DNA of 50,589 nt from Actinomadura sp. KC345 (lineage in GTDB: Bacteria > Actinomycetota > Actinomycetes > Streptosporangiales > Streptosporangiaceae): NCBI RefSeq assembly GCF_004348515.1, contig NZ_SMKH01000016.1, forward strand, positions 1 through 50,589, given 5' to 3'. A program made the translations under genes and the position numbers. This document shows, piece by piece, positions 18,750 to 27,324 of the stretch (its first letter is position 1; each line of letters starts with the position of its first letter). The notes beneath the pieces were generated by a model. That model worked only from the letters and a program-made list of their open reading frames with translations. It was not told the DNA's origin and did no database searches.

Positions 18750-20063
18750 TTACCGGCGGTACTCAGCGGTGAGGTCCTCCAGGACCGGGACGGCGTCGCG
18801 CGGTGACGGGACGGCCGCCAGATCCGCGTACAGCTCCCCGGCCCCCGTCCGGAAGGACGGCTCGTTCAGGATGCGTACCAGCGACTTCTTCACGTCGTCG
18901 ACGGTGAGCAGGCCGCTCTCCACGGTCGGCATGGACAGCCCGGCGCCGCGGAGCGCGACATGGGCCCCCACCTCGACCCGCTCCGCGCCCTCGGTCGGGA
19001 CGACGAGCTGCGGCACCCGTGCGGACACGGCCGCGGCGAACGTGCCGGCGCCGCCGTGATGGACGATCGCCGAGCAGGTCGGCAGGAGCTGGGTGAGCGG
19101 TACGTAGTCCACCACTCTGACGTTGGGCGGGACGCGGTCCACCGAGGCGAGCTGCGCGTCGTTCAGCGTGGCCACCAGCTCGATGTCGAGGTCGGCCACC
19201 ATGTCCAGCAGGTCTCCGACGGGAATCCCGTAGTTCTTCGCGAAGAAGTGCCGCGAGCTCAGGCCCAGCGTGAGGCAGACCCGGGGTCGGCTCGGCCGCT
19301 CGTACAGCCACTCCGGGAGGACGTCCGCACCCGTGTAGGGAACCATCTGGACGGGGACGTAGCGCAGATCGACGGGCAGCCGCATCCGCGGCGGCATCAG
19401 GTCGACGGTCCACTGGCCCACGATCAGTTCCTCGTCGAAGTCGTGGCCCAGCCGCCGCAGGGTCGGCTTCATCATGCTCGCCATCGGGTCCAGGGGGTCC
19501 TCGGGCGGCCGGCTTCGCAGGCTGTCGAGCCGGTCGAGTCCTTCGAGGCGCCCGAGGAGCCTGCTCCTCGTCCAGCCCATGTGGTCGATGGCCCACAGCA
19601 CGCGGGCATGGGCCGCCCCGCACGCGCGGGCCGCGATGGGCGAGGGGAAGGAGAGCGGATCCCAGAGCACCAGGTCGGGCCGCCACGATCGGGCGAATCC
19701 GATCAGATCGTCCACCATGGGCCTGCGGTCCGGACCGGGCGGGTGCTCGGGGTAGTAGAGCCCGAACGCGCCCAGCACGTAGTGGCCGATCGCCGTCCTG
19801 AAGTTGGCGTCTCCGGGGCCGAACGGCAGCGCGTCGACGATGCGCCGCAGCCGCTCGTCCTCGCCGGCGGCGCGTACCGCCCCGGCCAGATCCTCCTTCT
19901 CACCCACGGCCACCGCGGTGAGCCCGGCCTTGACGATCGTGTCCGCCATGTCGGGATGGCTGGCGACCCGGACGTCGTGCCCCGCGCTCTGCAGCGCCCA
20001 CGCCAGCGGGACGTAGGGGTAGAGGTGAGCCGCCGCCGGCATCGTCGTGATCAGAACCTTCAT
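18750..20063 (-). CDS. Glycosyltransferase of the macrolide/aromatic polyketide GT1 type
   Basis: A 437-residue GT-B enzyme. The N-terminus reads MKVLITTMPAAAHLYP with the acceptor-side TMPAAAH loop. The donor-side motif HHGGAGTFAAAVSARVPQLVVPT is the nucleotide-sugar site. The class transfers deoxysugars to polyketide hydroxyls or carbons (EryCIII, UrdGT2 relatives). It is the only glycosyltransferase in the cluster, so a single transfer, or iterative use, is expected. No P450-like helper protein of the DesVIII type is nearby. The ATG at 20063 is preferred to a GTG at 20075 because AAGGAG ends 12 nt before it. The start lies inside the 3' end of the preceding MFS gene. Confidence 0.9.
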   Translation of the reverse strand: MKVLITTMPAAAHLYPYVPLAWALQSAGHDVRVASHPDMADTIVKAGLTAVAVGEKEDLAGAVRAAGEDERLRRIVDALPFGPGDANFRTAIGHYVLGAFGLYYPEHPPGPDRRPMVDDLIGFARSWRPDLVLWDPLSFPSPIAARACGAAHARVLWAIDHMGWTRSRLLGRLEGLDRLDSLRSRPPEDPLDPMASMMKPTLRRLGHDFDEELIVGQWTVDLMPPRMRLPVDLRYVPVQMVPYTGADVLPEWLYERPSRPRVCLTLGLSSRHFFAKNYGIPVGDLLDMVADLDIELVATLNDAQLASVDRVPPNVRVVDYVPLTQLLPTCSAIVHHGGAGTFAAAVSARVPQLVVPTEGAERVEVGAHVALRGAGLSMPTVESGLLTVDDVKKSLVRILNEPSFRTGAGELYADLAAVPSPRDAVPVLEDLTAEYRR

Positions 20064-21351
20064 CGTTTCGTGCACTCCTTACAGGTCGGTCGGGGCGGCC
20101 GCCGATGACGCCGGCGAGCGCGACGAGGAGCCCCAGCGCCCCGACGGCGGTGACGAGGCCGATCGCCGCGTGGGGGCCGGGGGCGGAGGCCGCGGGGAGC
20201 GCCAGGGCGGTCAGCCAGACGGCCAGCGCGCCCCCGAGCTGGACCGAGCTCTGGTAGACGCCGCTGACCAGTCCCTTGCGGGACTCGGGCACTCCCGCGG
20301 TGGCCTGGATGTGCAGTGCGGCGAAACACAGCACGTATCCGGCCCCCACCAGTAACGCGGTGGGCAGGATGTCCACGGTGTACGAAGGGGCCCCGTCCAG
20401 CCGCAGGAGCAGGGCGTATCCGGCGGGAGGAGCCGCGGCCCCGAGGGCGATGAGCCGCGCCGGCCCGTACCGCTCCGCCAGCCGCCCGCTGTAGGGGACC
20501 GACAGAAGCAGGAGCACGGTGGCGGGCACGAACGCCAGCGCCGTCCGAAGCGCGCTCCAGCCCGCGACCGCCTGCAGGTGCAGGCTCACCACGAGCAGCA
20601 GGCCCCAGAACGACCCGTTGAGCGTGGCGGCCCCCAGGCACGACCGGATTAGCGGGCCCCACGCGAGCACGCCCGCGCGCCCCTGCCCACGCTGTGCCTC
20701 ATCGGTCTTCGCCGCCTCATCGGTCTTCGCTTCGTTCACGCCACCGGGAGCGCCTCCGCCACGGGGGACGAGGCGGAGGCCGGCCAGGAACAGCGCGAGC
20801 GCCACGGGCGCCGGCGCCGCGAGCGTCCACCGCCAGCCGAGCGCGGTGGTGAGCACGCCGGACACCACCAGCCCGCAGGTGAACCCGCCGGCCCCGAACA
20901 GCGCGTAGACGGACATGGCCCGGGTCCGGGCGGCTCCCTCCGGGAAGGCGGCCGCGATGATGGCCAGCCCGACCGGCGCGGTGAAGGCGGCGCAGGCTCC
21001 CTTGACGGCGCGGGTGGCCATCAGCAGCGGGCCGTCGCCCGCCAGGCCACCGGCCACCGAGGCCACCGCGAACACCAGCAACGCCACCAGGTACGGGCGG
21101 CGGGCGCCCACCCGGGCGACGACCTTGCCCGCGACCAGGATCAGTCCTCCGAACGCGAGGGCGAAGCCGGTGACGAGCCAGTGGGAGGAGGCCGGCGGCA
21201 GCCCGAGGTCGTCGCCTATCGCGGGCAGCGTCACGGCCGCCGTCGACACTTCGAGCGCGTCGAGCAGCATGGTGCCCGACAGGACGAACAGCAGCGCCCG
21301 GCCGGCCGGGTGCGACATCGTGGTGGACGGTTCCGTCCTGGCAGTCGGCAT
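19900..21351 (-). CDS. MFS drug exporter (DHA2-like), with suspicious 3' extension
   Basis: A 483-residue frame. Residues about 15-415 are a hydrophobic MFS transporter with VARVGARRPYL and repeated membrane helices, presumably a self-resistance exporter. The transporter part ends near GVIGG. The remaining roughly 65 residues are polar, look like an out-of-frame reading and overlap the glycosyltransferase by 164 bp. A TAA in a neighbouring frame (20081-20079) sits just before the glycosyltransferase ribosome-binding site, and one base less in the GGCGGCCGCC stretch would end the protein there. A natural indel or a sequencing error is likely. The start is ATG at 21351; its ribosome-binding site is weak. 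Confidence 0.8.
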   Translation of the reverse strand: MPTARTEPSTTMSHPAGRALLFVLSGTMLLDALEVSTAAVTLPAIGDDLGLPPASSHWLVTGFALAFGGLILVAGKVVARVGARRPYLVALLVFAVASVAGGLAGDGPLLMATRAVKGACAAFTAPVGLAIIAAAFPEGAARTRAMSVYALFGAGGFTCGLVVSGVLTTALGWRWTLAAPAPVALALFLAGLRLVPRGGGAPGGVNEAKTDEAAKTDEAQRGQGRAGVLAWGPLIRSCLGAATLNGSFWGLLLVVSLHLQAVAGWSALRTALAFVPATVLLLLSVPYSGRLAERYGPARLIALGAAAPPAGYALLLRLDGAPSYTVDILPTALLVGAGYVLCFAALHIQATAGVPESRKGLVSGVYQSSVQLGGALAVWLTALALPAASAPGPHAAIGLVTAVGALGLLVALAGVIGGRPDRPVRSARNDEGSDHDDAGGGSPLPLRPAGVGAAERGARRPGRQPSRHGGHDRQGRAHRGGRG

Positions 21352-21383
21352 GATTCAGGCGTGCTCTCGTGACGAGGCGGCCC

Positions 21384-22145
21384 CTAGCCCAGCAGGGTGC
21401 CACCGGTGGCGTCGAGGAAGGCTCCGGTGACCCAGCGCCCGTCTGGAGAGGCGAGGAAGCCGACCACGTCGGCGACGTCCTCCGGACGTCCCACGCGGCC
21501 GAACGCCGACATCCGGGCCATCTGCTCGACGGCCTCGGGCATCTGGAAGACCGGGCCCCCGTTGTCGGTCAGACCGGGAGCGACGCTGTTGACGGTGATG
21601 TTCCGCGGGCCCAGGTGGCGGGCGTAGTGCAGGCTGATCATCTCGACCGCGCCCTTGGTCATCGCGTACGCGACCTCGTCGGGGTTGGCGACGCGGGTCA
21701 GGCCGGAGGAGATGTTGATGATGCGGCCGCCGTCGGGCATGATCTCCAGCGCGCGCTGCACGATGAACAGCGGGGCCCTGGCGTTGACGGCGACCAGCCG
21801 GTCGAAGAGTTCCGGCGTGATCTCCTCGGGCGGAACCCCGCCCATGATGCCGGCGTTGTTGACCAGAATGTCCAGCCGCGCCTGTCCGGTGGATCTTTCC
21901 AGCTCGTCGGTCAGGCGCGCGAACAGGTCGTCCACATCCCCCGGAGTTCCGAATTCGGCCTGGACCGGAAAGGCCCGGCCACCCGCCCTTCGCACCGCGG
22001 AAACCGTTTCCTCCGCAGCATCCTTATTGGCCGAGTAATGGACGGCCACCGTCGCTCCATCGCGGGCCAGACGTTCGGCGACGGCCTTCCCGATTCCCCG
22101 GCTGGCGCCGGTCACCAGCGCGGTCTTGTCCGTGAGATCCGCCAT
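21384..22145 (-). CDS. SDR ketoreductase, candidate stand-alone C-6 reductase (LanV/CabV-like role)
   Basis: A 253-residue short-chain dehydrogenase with TGASRGIG, NNAGIMGG, the catalytic Ser in INISSGL, and YAMTK in the catalytic position. In gaudimycin and urdamycin clusters a homologous reductase is fused to the second oxygenase, while landomycin has a separate one. The lack of an SDR domain on the oxygenase at 6899-8401 makes this protein the natural counterpart. That role is inferred. The ATG at 22145 follows AAGGAG; the frame is open further upstream but without a site. A heptamer-repeat regulator site lies 92-119 bp upstream of the start. Confidence 0.85.
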   Translation of the reverse strand: MADLTDKTALVTGASRGIGKAVAERLARDGATVAVHYSANKDAAEETVSAVRRAGGRAFPVQAEFGTPGDVDDLFARLTDELERSTGQARLDILVNNAGIMGGVPPEEITPELFDRLVAVNARAPLFIVQRALEIMPDGGRIINISSGLTRVANPDEVAYAMTKGAVEMISLHYARHLGPRNITVNSVAPGLTDNGGPVFQMPEAVEQMARMSAFGRVGRPEDVADVVGFLASPDGRWVTGAFLDATGGTLLG

Positions 22146-22220
22146 GGTCGCTCCTTGTCCTCGTTTCGGGTGCACGTTAAGGAGAAGCCCACACAAGTCA
22201 ATCAATAGACCGGCCTGGAC

Positions 22221-22264
22221 CGTCAATGGGCGAACTGTAAGATCCGCGTAAGATTACGTAAGAT
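22221..22264 (-). promoter_or_regulatory. Direct heptamer repeats ATCTTAC x3, probable regulator-binding site, with adjacent -35
   Basis: On the minus strand three perfect ATCTTAC heptamers occupy 22264-22258, 22254-22248 and 22243-22237, spaced 10 and 11 bp, so they lie on one face of the helix. A TTGACG (22226-22221) follows at once and may be the -35 of the SDR promoter. Such direct heptamers at helical-turn spacing are typical for winged-helix SARP and OmpR-type regulators. The gene for one, the response regulator, ends 26 bp upstream. Confidence 0.7.
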
Positions 22265-22289
22265 GATCGAGAGGCCGCTCGTCCGGCAT

Positions 22290-22967
22290 TCAGCCGTGGC
22301 CGATCCCGAATCCGACGCCGCGGGCCGTCCTGATCCACGAGCCCGCGCCGAGTTTGCCGCGCAGGCTGCTGACGTGCATGTCGAGCGTCCGGCTCGACCC
22401 CACATGGTGGTCGTCCCAGACCTCGGCCATGATCTGCCTCCGCGGGAGGATCTTCTCGGGATGCCTGGCGAGCAGATGAAGGAGATCGAACTCCTTGCGG
22501 GTCAGGGCGACCGGGCGCCCGTCCACCCGCACCTCGCGCAGATCCGTGTCGATGTGCAGGGAGCCGCGCGAGATCTGGCGCCTGCGGTGGCGGTCCGGCC
22601 GGGCGCGCCGCATGACCGCCTCGATGCGGGCGATGAGTTCGCGGAACCCGAGCGGGATCTCCAGGCAGTCGCGCTTGTCCAGGCAGTCGTCCGACCCGGC
22701 CTGCAGGACGAGGACCCGGTGGATCCGGTCGTCACGGTCGGTGACGACGATGATCGGGGTGTCCCCCTCGTTCCGGATGGCCCGGCACACCTCAAGGCCG
22801 TCCAGGTCGGGCAGCTCCAGGTCCAGGAGGACGAGGTCGACCTGGTCGTGGCTCCGCAACGCCTCGGTTCCCGTGTCGACGCTCTCGGCGTCGTAGCCGT
22901 GCCGCCGCAGGCCCGCGGTGATGGATTCCGCGACGGCGGGTTCCTCGTTCACCACTAGTACACGCAT
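22290..22967 (-). CDS. OmpR-family atypical response regulator (JadR1/LanI-like cluster regulator)
   Basis: A 225-residue protein with an N-terminal receiver and a C-terminal winged-helix DNA-binding domain (about residues 130-222, with LTRKEFDLLHLLARHP and SSRTLDMHVSSLRGKL). Asp49 is the expected phosphoacceptor, but the region after it is unusual: the normal Lys-Pro-Phe is replaced by DKRDCLEIPLGF. No histidine kinase is adjacent. Angucycline clusters commonly carry regulators of this class that respond to pathway products rather than phosphorylation. The ATG at 22967 follows GGAAG. It probably activates the operon of the window and binds the heptamers at 22237-22264. Confidence 0.87.
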   Translation of the reverse strand: MRVLVVNEEPAVAESITAGLRRHGYDAESVDTGTEALRSHDQVDLVLLDLELPDLDGLEVCRAIRNEGDTPIIVVTDRDDRIHRVLVLQAGSDDCLDKRDCLEIPLGFRELIARIEAVMRRARPDRHRRRQISRGSLHIDTDLREVRVDGRPVALTRKEFDLLHLLARHPEKILPRRQIMAEVWDDHHVGSSRTLDMHVSSLRGKLGAGSWIRTARGVGFGIGHG

Positions 22968-23472
22968 GGTCTTCCAGCCGTGATTTCCCTGTGATGGTGA
23001 CCCGTCTGCACCGGATGAACACGATCAGCCGTTCACTGGAAGTGACTCCGGTGATCTCCAGTCCGGACCGCTGAATGGCTCTTCCTCCGGGGCGACGGGC
23101 CATGGACGCCTCAGAGGAAGTCAGCATCCGGCCGGGCTCCCTGGGTACAGGAGCACAGGTCGCGGTTCCGTGCCTCGAACGGCCCGCTTGACTTCCCGTC
23201 GGTCGATACGGTCGAGCAGGGTTCCCCGCGCATTCCGATTTAAACACATGACGACACAGGCGCAAACTCGCCACGATGCGCCACCACGCCGAATTGGGCT
23301 CCGACCACCGGCGATATAGGCGGCACGGCCACTCGCCCTCCGGAATTGGACCGTGCCAATACGGCATTTCTTCAGCAACAACGTGAGCACACCGGATCAC
23401 CCCGTCCACACACGGGCACCGGTCTCACCGTGATTCGTCACCCCGGGGAGTGCGACCCGGCGGGCGAGGCCG
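22968..23472. other. Non-coding stretch between the response regulator and the metalloprotease
   Basis: About 500 bp with no convincing gene on either strand. Predicted frames here have no plausible ribosome-binding sites or recognisable domains. It contains AT-richer islands (for example around 23236-23245, GATTTAAACA) and must hold the regulator promoter reading leftward. It probably marks the boundary of the polyketide cluster. I see no RNA gene or repeat family in it. Confidence 0.5.
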
Positions 23473-23503
23473 GAGGCGGGAGCCGCCGGGGGGCTCCCGC
23501 CTC
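23473..23503 (-). terminator. Intrinsic-type hairpin after the metalloprotease gene
   Basis: A perfect 12-bp inverted repeat (GAGGCGGGAGCC at 23473-23484 and its complement at 23492-23503) encloses a 7-nt loop. It begins 17 bp past the metalloprotease stop codon. There is no U-tract, which is common in high-GC actinobacteria. Confidence 0.75.
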
Positions 23504-23519
23504 GTCGGCCGGGTGCCGG

Positions 23520-26420
23520 TCAGCGGGCGAAGGCCTGGAGTTCGGCGGCCCGGACGATGCCGGCGCGGGGCGAAGCGGTGGCGCAGTCGGTGCCGGAGCG
23601 CGGGTCGTTGTCCTGCTCTCCCGCGTAGGCCGGGGCTCCGGTGCACTGGCTGGAGAGCACCTGCAGGCGCAGGTGGGTCGCGGTGAAGTTCCGTGGGTCG
23701 AAGGAACGCAGGGTGATGTCGGGTGCCGTCGGCCGTGGCCGGTCGGCGGGGAAGGCGTCGTCCGGGCTGGTGTAGACGGCGCGGTATCCGCCGTCCCGCG
23801 AGCAGTCGGCCTTGGTGGCGTCGCAGGCCAGCAGGCGGAAGGAGCGCAGCGCGGTGAACCGGTTCTGGGACGTGCCGGGCCCCTCCGGGTCGTCGGCGAC
23901 CGTGGGGCGCAGCATCGCGCTGACCTGCACCCGGCCGATCCTGACCGGGCGGTCGCCGGCCAGGTCGACGGTCACCCGGCGGTCGGCCACGGGGGCGTTC
24001 ACCGACTGCCAGTTGGTCGCCTCGGTCTCGTCCAGCAGCGCCTTGTGCGACAGGCCGTCGCCGGTGGCGGTGGCGCCGTTGGCGGCCGCGGCCTGGTTGC
24101 GGTGCATCGTGACCGGCAGGGTCCGCCGCGACCCGCCGATGGTGGCGGTGAACTTCCTGTGGCCGAAGCCCTCGCCGACCGCGACGAAGGAGTAGCGGCC
24201 GGGTGTCATGGCGAACGTGGCATCCAGCGGGGTCGCCGGGTCGGTGTCGGCCACCGGGACCGCGCGGGCCTCGTAGTCGCCCACGTAGAGGCGGACCTTC
24301 CCGTCCTCGGCGTCGCCGCGGGGGTCGAGCGTGACCTCGGCGTTGCGTGAGACCGGGGAGGCGAAGCTCGGGGTCGGGTCGGCGTCGGCGGGGCCGTCGC
24401 TGGCCGCGTCCTCTCCCAGGCCGTGCCGGGCGAACGCCTTCCAGATCAGGTCTTGGTTCTCGCCGCCGAAGCGGATCACGTCGGCGGCGAGCAGGGCGTT
24501 GCGGTGGTCGACGTAGCTGACCGCTCCGGTGGCCATGAGCAGCAGCGCGTCGAAGGACAACTGCGCCCACCGCCGGTTGCCCGGGCACCTGGCCACCGGC
24601 ACCTTCCCGTCGGCGCACGCGCGCTGGAGCGAGGCGCTGCCGTCGCCGTGGCGGCGGACGAACGCCTGGCGGAGGTCGAACTGGGTGGCGGTCCAGATCT
24701 CACCGTCGGCGTGGACCTGGGGGCCGGTCAGGTCGTAGCCGAGATCGCTGTAGTTCAGCGGGCTGCGGCTCATGTCGTAGTTGCGGATCCCGGTGCGCGG
24801 CTCGCCGGTGACGTAGCCGCCGATGACGTACGGCGTCCGGCCGGGTGCGCGCAGTCCGTACTCGCGCAGGTACTCCATGGCGAGCAGGTCGGAGGTGCTC
24901 TCGTTCATCGCGCCCGCCTGCGGGCCGTTCCACCCGGAGTCCGGCCCGGCGACCATGCGGCCGGAGATGGCGTGGGCGTACTCGTGCCCGATCACGCTCA
25001 TGTCGAAGTCGCCGTCGACGCACGGGGCGTAGAATGCGCCCGCGATCGGCTGCCACAGGTACATGTTGGTGATGGCGGGGACGCCGTCGGGCGGAGTTAT
25101 CTGGTTCGCGTTGTCGCGGATGGCGGGGAACCTGGCGCCGGCCTGCGCGTTGCCCTGCTCGGGGTCGCCGCCGAGACCGCCGCGGTCGCCGTTGTCGACC
25201 TGCATGTTCCAGGCCGACTCGGTGAAGCCGAGCCGGTAGGACCAGTCGTGCAGCCGGTTGTGCTGGACGAAGAGGTTGGAGATGGCCGCTTCGACGTCGG
25301 CCTCCTGCGGGCTGTCCAGCGTCGCCGGGTCGCACTTGCTCGTGTACCACTGGTTGGCCCAGGGGTGGTCGTAGTCGCGGTCCGGCCTCGGCGCGCCGGT
25401 GCGGGTGCCGACGGTGAAGGGGTCGTCGCTCGCGCGGTTCTCGTAGGTGCGGGCCGCGTTGCCCAGGCTGGTCGTCGTCGAGGCTCCCGTTCCGGGGTCG
25501 GCGTCCCACGGCCTGCCGGTGGAGGGGTCGCCGCCGACCACGAACCGGCAGCCGCGCGCCGGCGCGTAGCACCAGGTCTCGCGGGTGTCGCGGGACGAGT
25601 AGTCGCCGCGCGGGGTGGCCGGGAACACCGACCAGCGCGGGTCGTCGCCATGCCGGTGCCGGTCGACGAGGTTCTCCCGCACGAGGACCGCGCCGGTGCG
25701 GGCGTCGACGTAGGAGGCGACGGCCTTGGGCTCCGCACCGGAGGAGTCCATGAGGACGACCTGGTAGGCGCTGCGGGCGCCCTCGGCGGTGGGGACGGCG
25801 ACGAGCCGCACCCTGCGCGCCGCGTCGGCGGCGCCGGTGATACCGGCGTCCCGTCCGGCCGCGGCCACCGCGTCGTCCCGGGAGAGCGTGGCGGACGGCG
25901 GAGGCTCGTCGTCGCGGGCCAGGGTGGAGGTGACCGAGACGATCTCGCCGCCGCTCACGCCGACCGCCACCAGCCCGTCGTGACCGGCGGGCAGGTCACC
26001 GAAGCGCTGGCGCAGCAGCACGGCCGCGCCCTTGCCGATGGGGTTGACGGCGACCTTCTCCAGGCGGGCGACGGCGGCGGCGTCCAGGCCGAACAGGTCC
26101 CGGTGGCCGGCGAGGTAGGCGCGGGCCGCCTTCTCGGGGTCGTCGGCCAGCCCGCCGGCCAGGGGTTCGGCGTCGGTCACCGACGCAGGCGTGCCGAGCC
26201 TGTTCCACCGGACGGTCACGTCTCGGGCGGCACCCCGCTGCCGGGTGGTGGGGGCCAGGCCGCCGGTGCGGGCGTCCTTGTCGGGCAGGTCGGTGTGCTC
26301 GCCCGGGGGCTGCGAGCGGGGAGGGAGTGTTCCGGCCTGCCCGGGGACGGTGAGTCCCGAGGCGAGGAGCGTTCCGGTGACGGCGACGGCGGTCGCGGCG
26401 ATCCAGCGTGTCCTGGACAC
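23520..26420 (-). CDS. Secreted M36 (fungalysin-type) zinc metalloprotease with C-terminal discoidin-like domain
   Basis: A 966-residue preproprotein. A signal peptide (VSRTRWIAATAVAVTGTLLASG) is followed by an FTP-like propeptide and then the catalytic domain with HEYAH (residues 479-483) and the third zinc ligand Glu507 in NESTSD. Residues from about 790 on carry an F5/8-type C-like (discoidin) module that may bind surfaces or glycans. The GTG at 26420 is chosen because GGAGG precedes it and it begins the signal peptide. It could be an ordinary secreted scavenging protease. Its closeness to the Cys-rich peptide locus raises a possible processing role, for which there is no direct sign. Confidence 0.92.
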   Translation of the reverse strand: MSRTRWIAATAVAVTGTLLASGLTVPGQAGTLPPRSQPPGEHTDLPDKDARTGGLAPTTRQRGAARDVTVRWNRLGTPASVTDAEPLAGGLADDPEKAARAYLAGHRDLFGLDAAAVARLEKVAVNPIGKGAAVLLRQRFGDLPAGHDGLVAVGVSGGEIVSVTSTLARDDEPPPSATLSRDDAVAAAGRDAGITGAADAARRVRLVAVPTAEGARSAYQVVLMDSSGAEPKAVASYVDARTGAVLVRENLVDRHRHGDDPRWSVFPATPRGDYSSRDTRETWCYAPARGCRFVVGGDPSTGRPWDADPGTGASTTTSLGNAARTYENRASDDPFTVGTRTGAPRPDRDYDHPWANQWYTSKCDPATLDSPQEADVEAAISNLFVQHNRLHDWSYRLGFTESAWNMQVDNGDRGGLGGDPEQGNAQAGARFPAIRDNANQITPPDGVPAITNMYLWQPIAGAFYAPCVDGDFDMSVIGHEYAHAISGRMVAGPDSGWNGPQAGAMNESTSDLLAMEYLREYGLRAPGRTPYVIGGYVTGEPRTGIRNYDMSRSPLNYSDLGYDLTGPQVHADGEIWTATQFDLRQAFVRRHGDGSASLQRACADGKVPVARCPGNRRWAQLSFDALLLMATGAVSYVDHRNALLAADVIRFGGENQDLIWKAFARHGLGEDAASDGPADADPTPSFASPVSRNAEVTLDPRGDAEDGKVRLYVGDYEARAVPVADTDPATPLDATFAMTPGRYSFVAVGEGFGHRKFTATIGGSRRTLPVTMHRNQAAAANGATATGDGLSHKALLDETEATNWQSVNAPVADRRVTVDLAGDRPVRIGRVQVSAMLRPTVADDPEGPGTSQNRFTALRSFRLLACDATKADCSRDGGYRAVYTSPDDAFPADRPRPTAPDITLRSFDPRNFTATHLRLQVLSSQCTGAPAYAGEQDNDPRSGTDCATASPRAGIVRAAELQAFAR

Positions 26421-26680
26421 CTTTGCCTCCTGGAGGCGGGCGGATGCCCCATGGGGTGGCGGCCGGCCGATCGCCCGGCCGACTTGAGAAAAGCACCCCA
26501 CCAGAACTGCAACTATGGCGATTTAAGACACGAAGTACGCATGGGTCAGCGGCGATCATCGCCGTTGACAGTGGCGGCTTCCCATGGATGCCGTGATGGA
26601 CGGCCCGGGGAGCCGATGCTCAGCAGGCCGGCACTCCCCCGTTCCGGGGCGCCCGGCGCTCCGAAGGGGAACGGACGCGA
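26421..26680. other. Intergenic region with a 15-bp palindrome
   Basis: No gene is visible between the metalloprotease start and the MauE-like stop. It holds the protease promoter (reading left) and a perfect palindrome CGGCGATCATCGCCG at 26550-26564, which could be an operator or a small hairpin. The part near 26500-26540 is AT-richer than its surroundings. Confidence 0.5.
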
Positions 26681-27262
26681 TCACGCCTGGTGCTTCCCGC
26701 CGCCCGCCCGCCGCTGACCGGCGGCCGCTTCGAGAACGGGCGGTTTCCGGAAGAGGTCGACGAGGTCGTCGAGACGCAGAATCAGCGCGGTCAGCGTGAC
26801 CGCCACAAGGGCCGTGAGGGCACCACCGGCCATCCCGGGGGCCGGCCGGGTCTCCAGGAGGAGTGTCGCCAGCGCGCCGCACGCCAGCGCGATCAAAAGG
26901 AGGTTGCGGATCACATGGCGGGGTGCGGCCGGTGCGGCGGTCGCGCCGAAGCAGCCGCACGACGCCCCGGTGCCGCGCCGGACCGCCCTCACCAGCGCGA
27001 CCGTGAAGCACGACAGCAGGCCGGCGGCGACCGCGAACCCGGTCGGCGACATCCCCGGCACGGTCAGCAGGACCACGGTCCCGGCCTCGGCGGCGACGGC
27101 CGCCCCCGCGAGCGGCCGAGCCCGCCGTGACGGCACCTCCAGCAGCGCGCGGGTCGCGTCCACGAATTCGCGGTACGCGTTTCGGCCACGGGTTTTGGAT
27201 ATGAGCGACACCACGAATATGCCGGCCAGTACCACCCGGCAGAACAACAGGTAATGAGCCAA
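26681..27262 (-). CDS. MauE-like integral membrane redox protein
   Basis: A 193-residue membrane protein with four to five hydrophobic segments and a Cys pair, C102 and C104, in SCGCFG. This matches the MauE family, which is needed with MauD to form the many disulfides of the methylamine dehydrogenase light chain; the fold resembles DoxX and vitamin K epoxide reductase-type redox proteins. The start is taken as TTG at 27262 (MAHYLLF) behind AAAGGGG, 9 nt away; no better ATG or GTG precedes the first helix. It is divergent from the S26 protein across 62 bp. Expected role: passing electrons between the membrane and the MauD-like protein at 29548-30117. Confidence 0.82.
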   Translation of the reverse strand: MAHYLLFCRVVLAGIFVVSLISKTRGRNAYREFVDATRALLEVPSRRARPLAGAAVAAEAGTVVLLTVPGMSPTGFAVAAGLLSCFTVALVRAVRRGTGASCGCFGATAAPAAPRHVIRNLLLIALACGALATLLLETRPAPGMAGGALTALVAVTLTALILRLDDLVDLFRKPPVLEAAAGQRRAGGGKHQA

Positions 27263-27324
27263 AGCAGTGACCCCTTTCCACCACAGGTTCCCGTAATGCG
27301 TTCACAAATGGCTACAATGCTTTT

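Noticed and set aside
23520..26420. M36 protease as a member of the Cys-rich peptide system
   Set aside because: It has its own promoter region and terminator, is a common secreted scavenging protease, and nothing ties it to the peptide except proximity.
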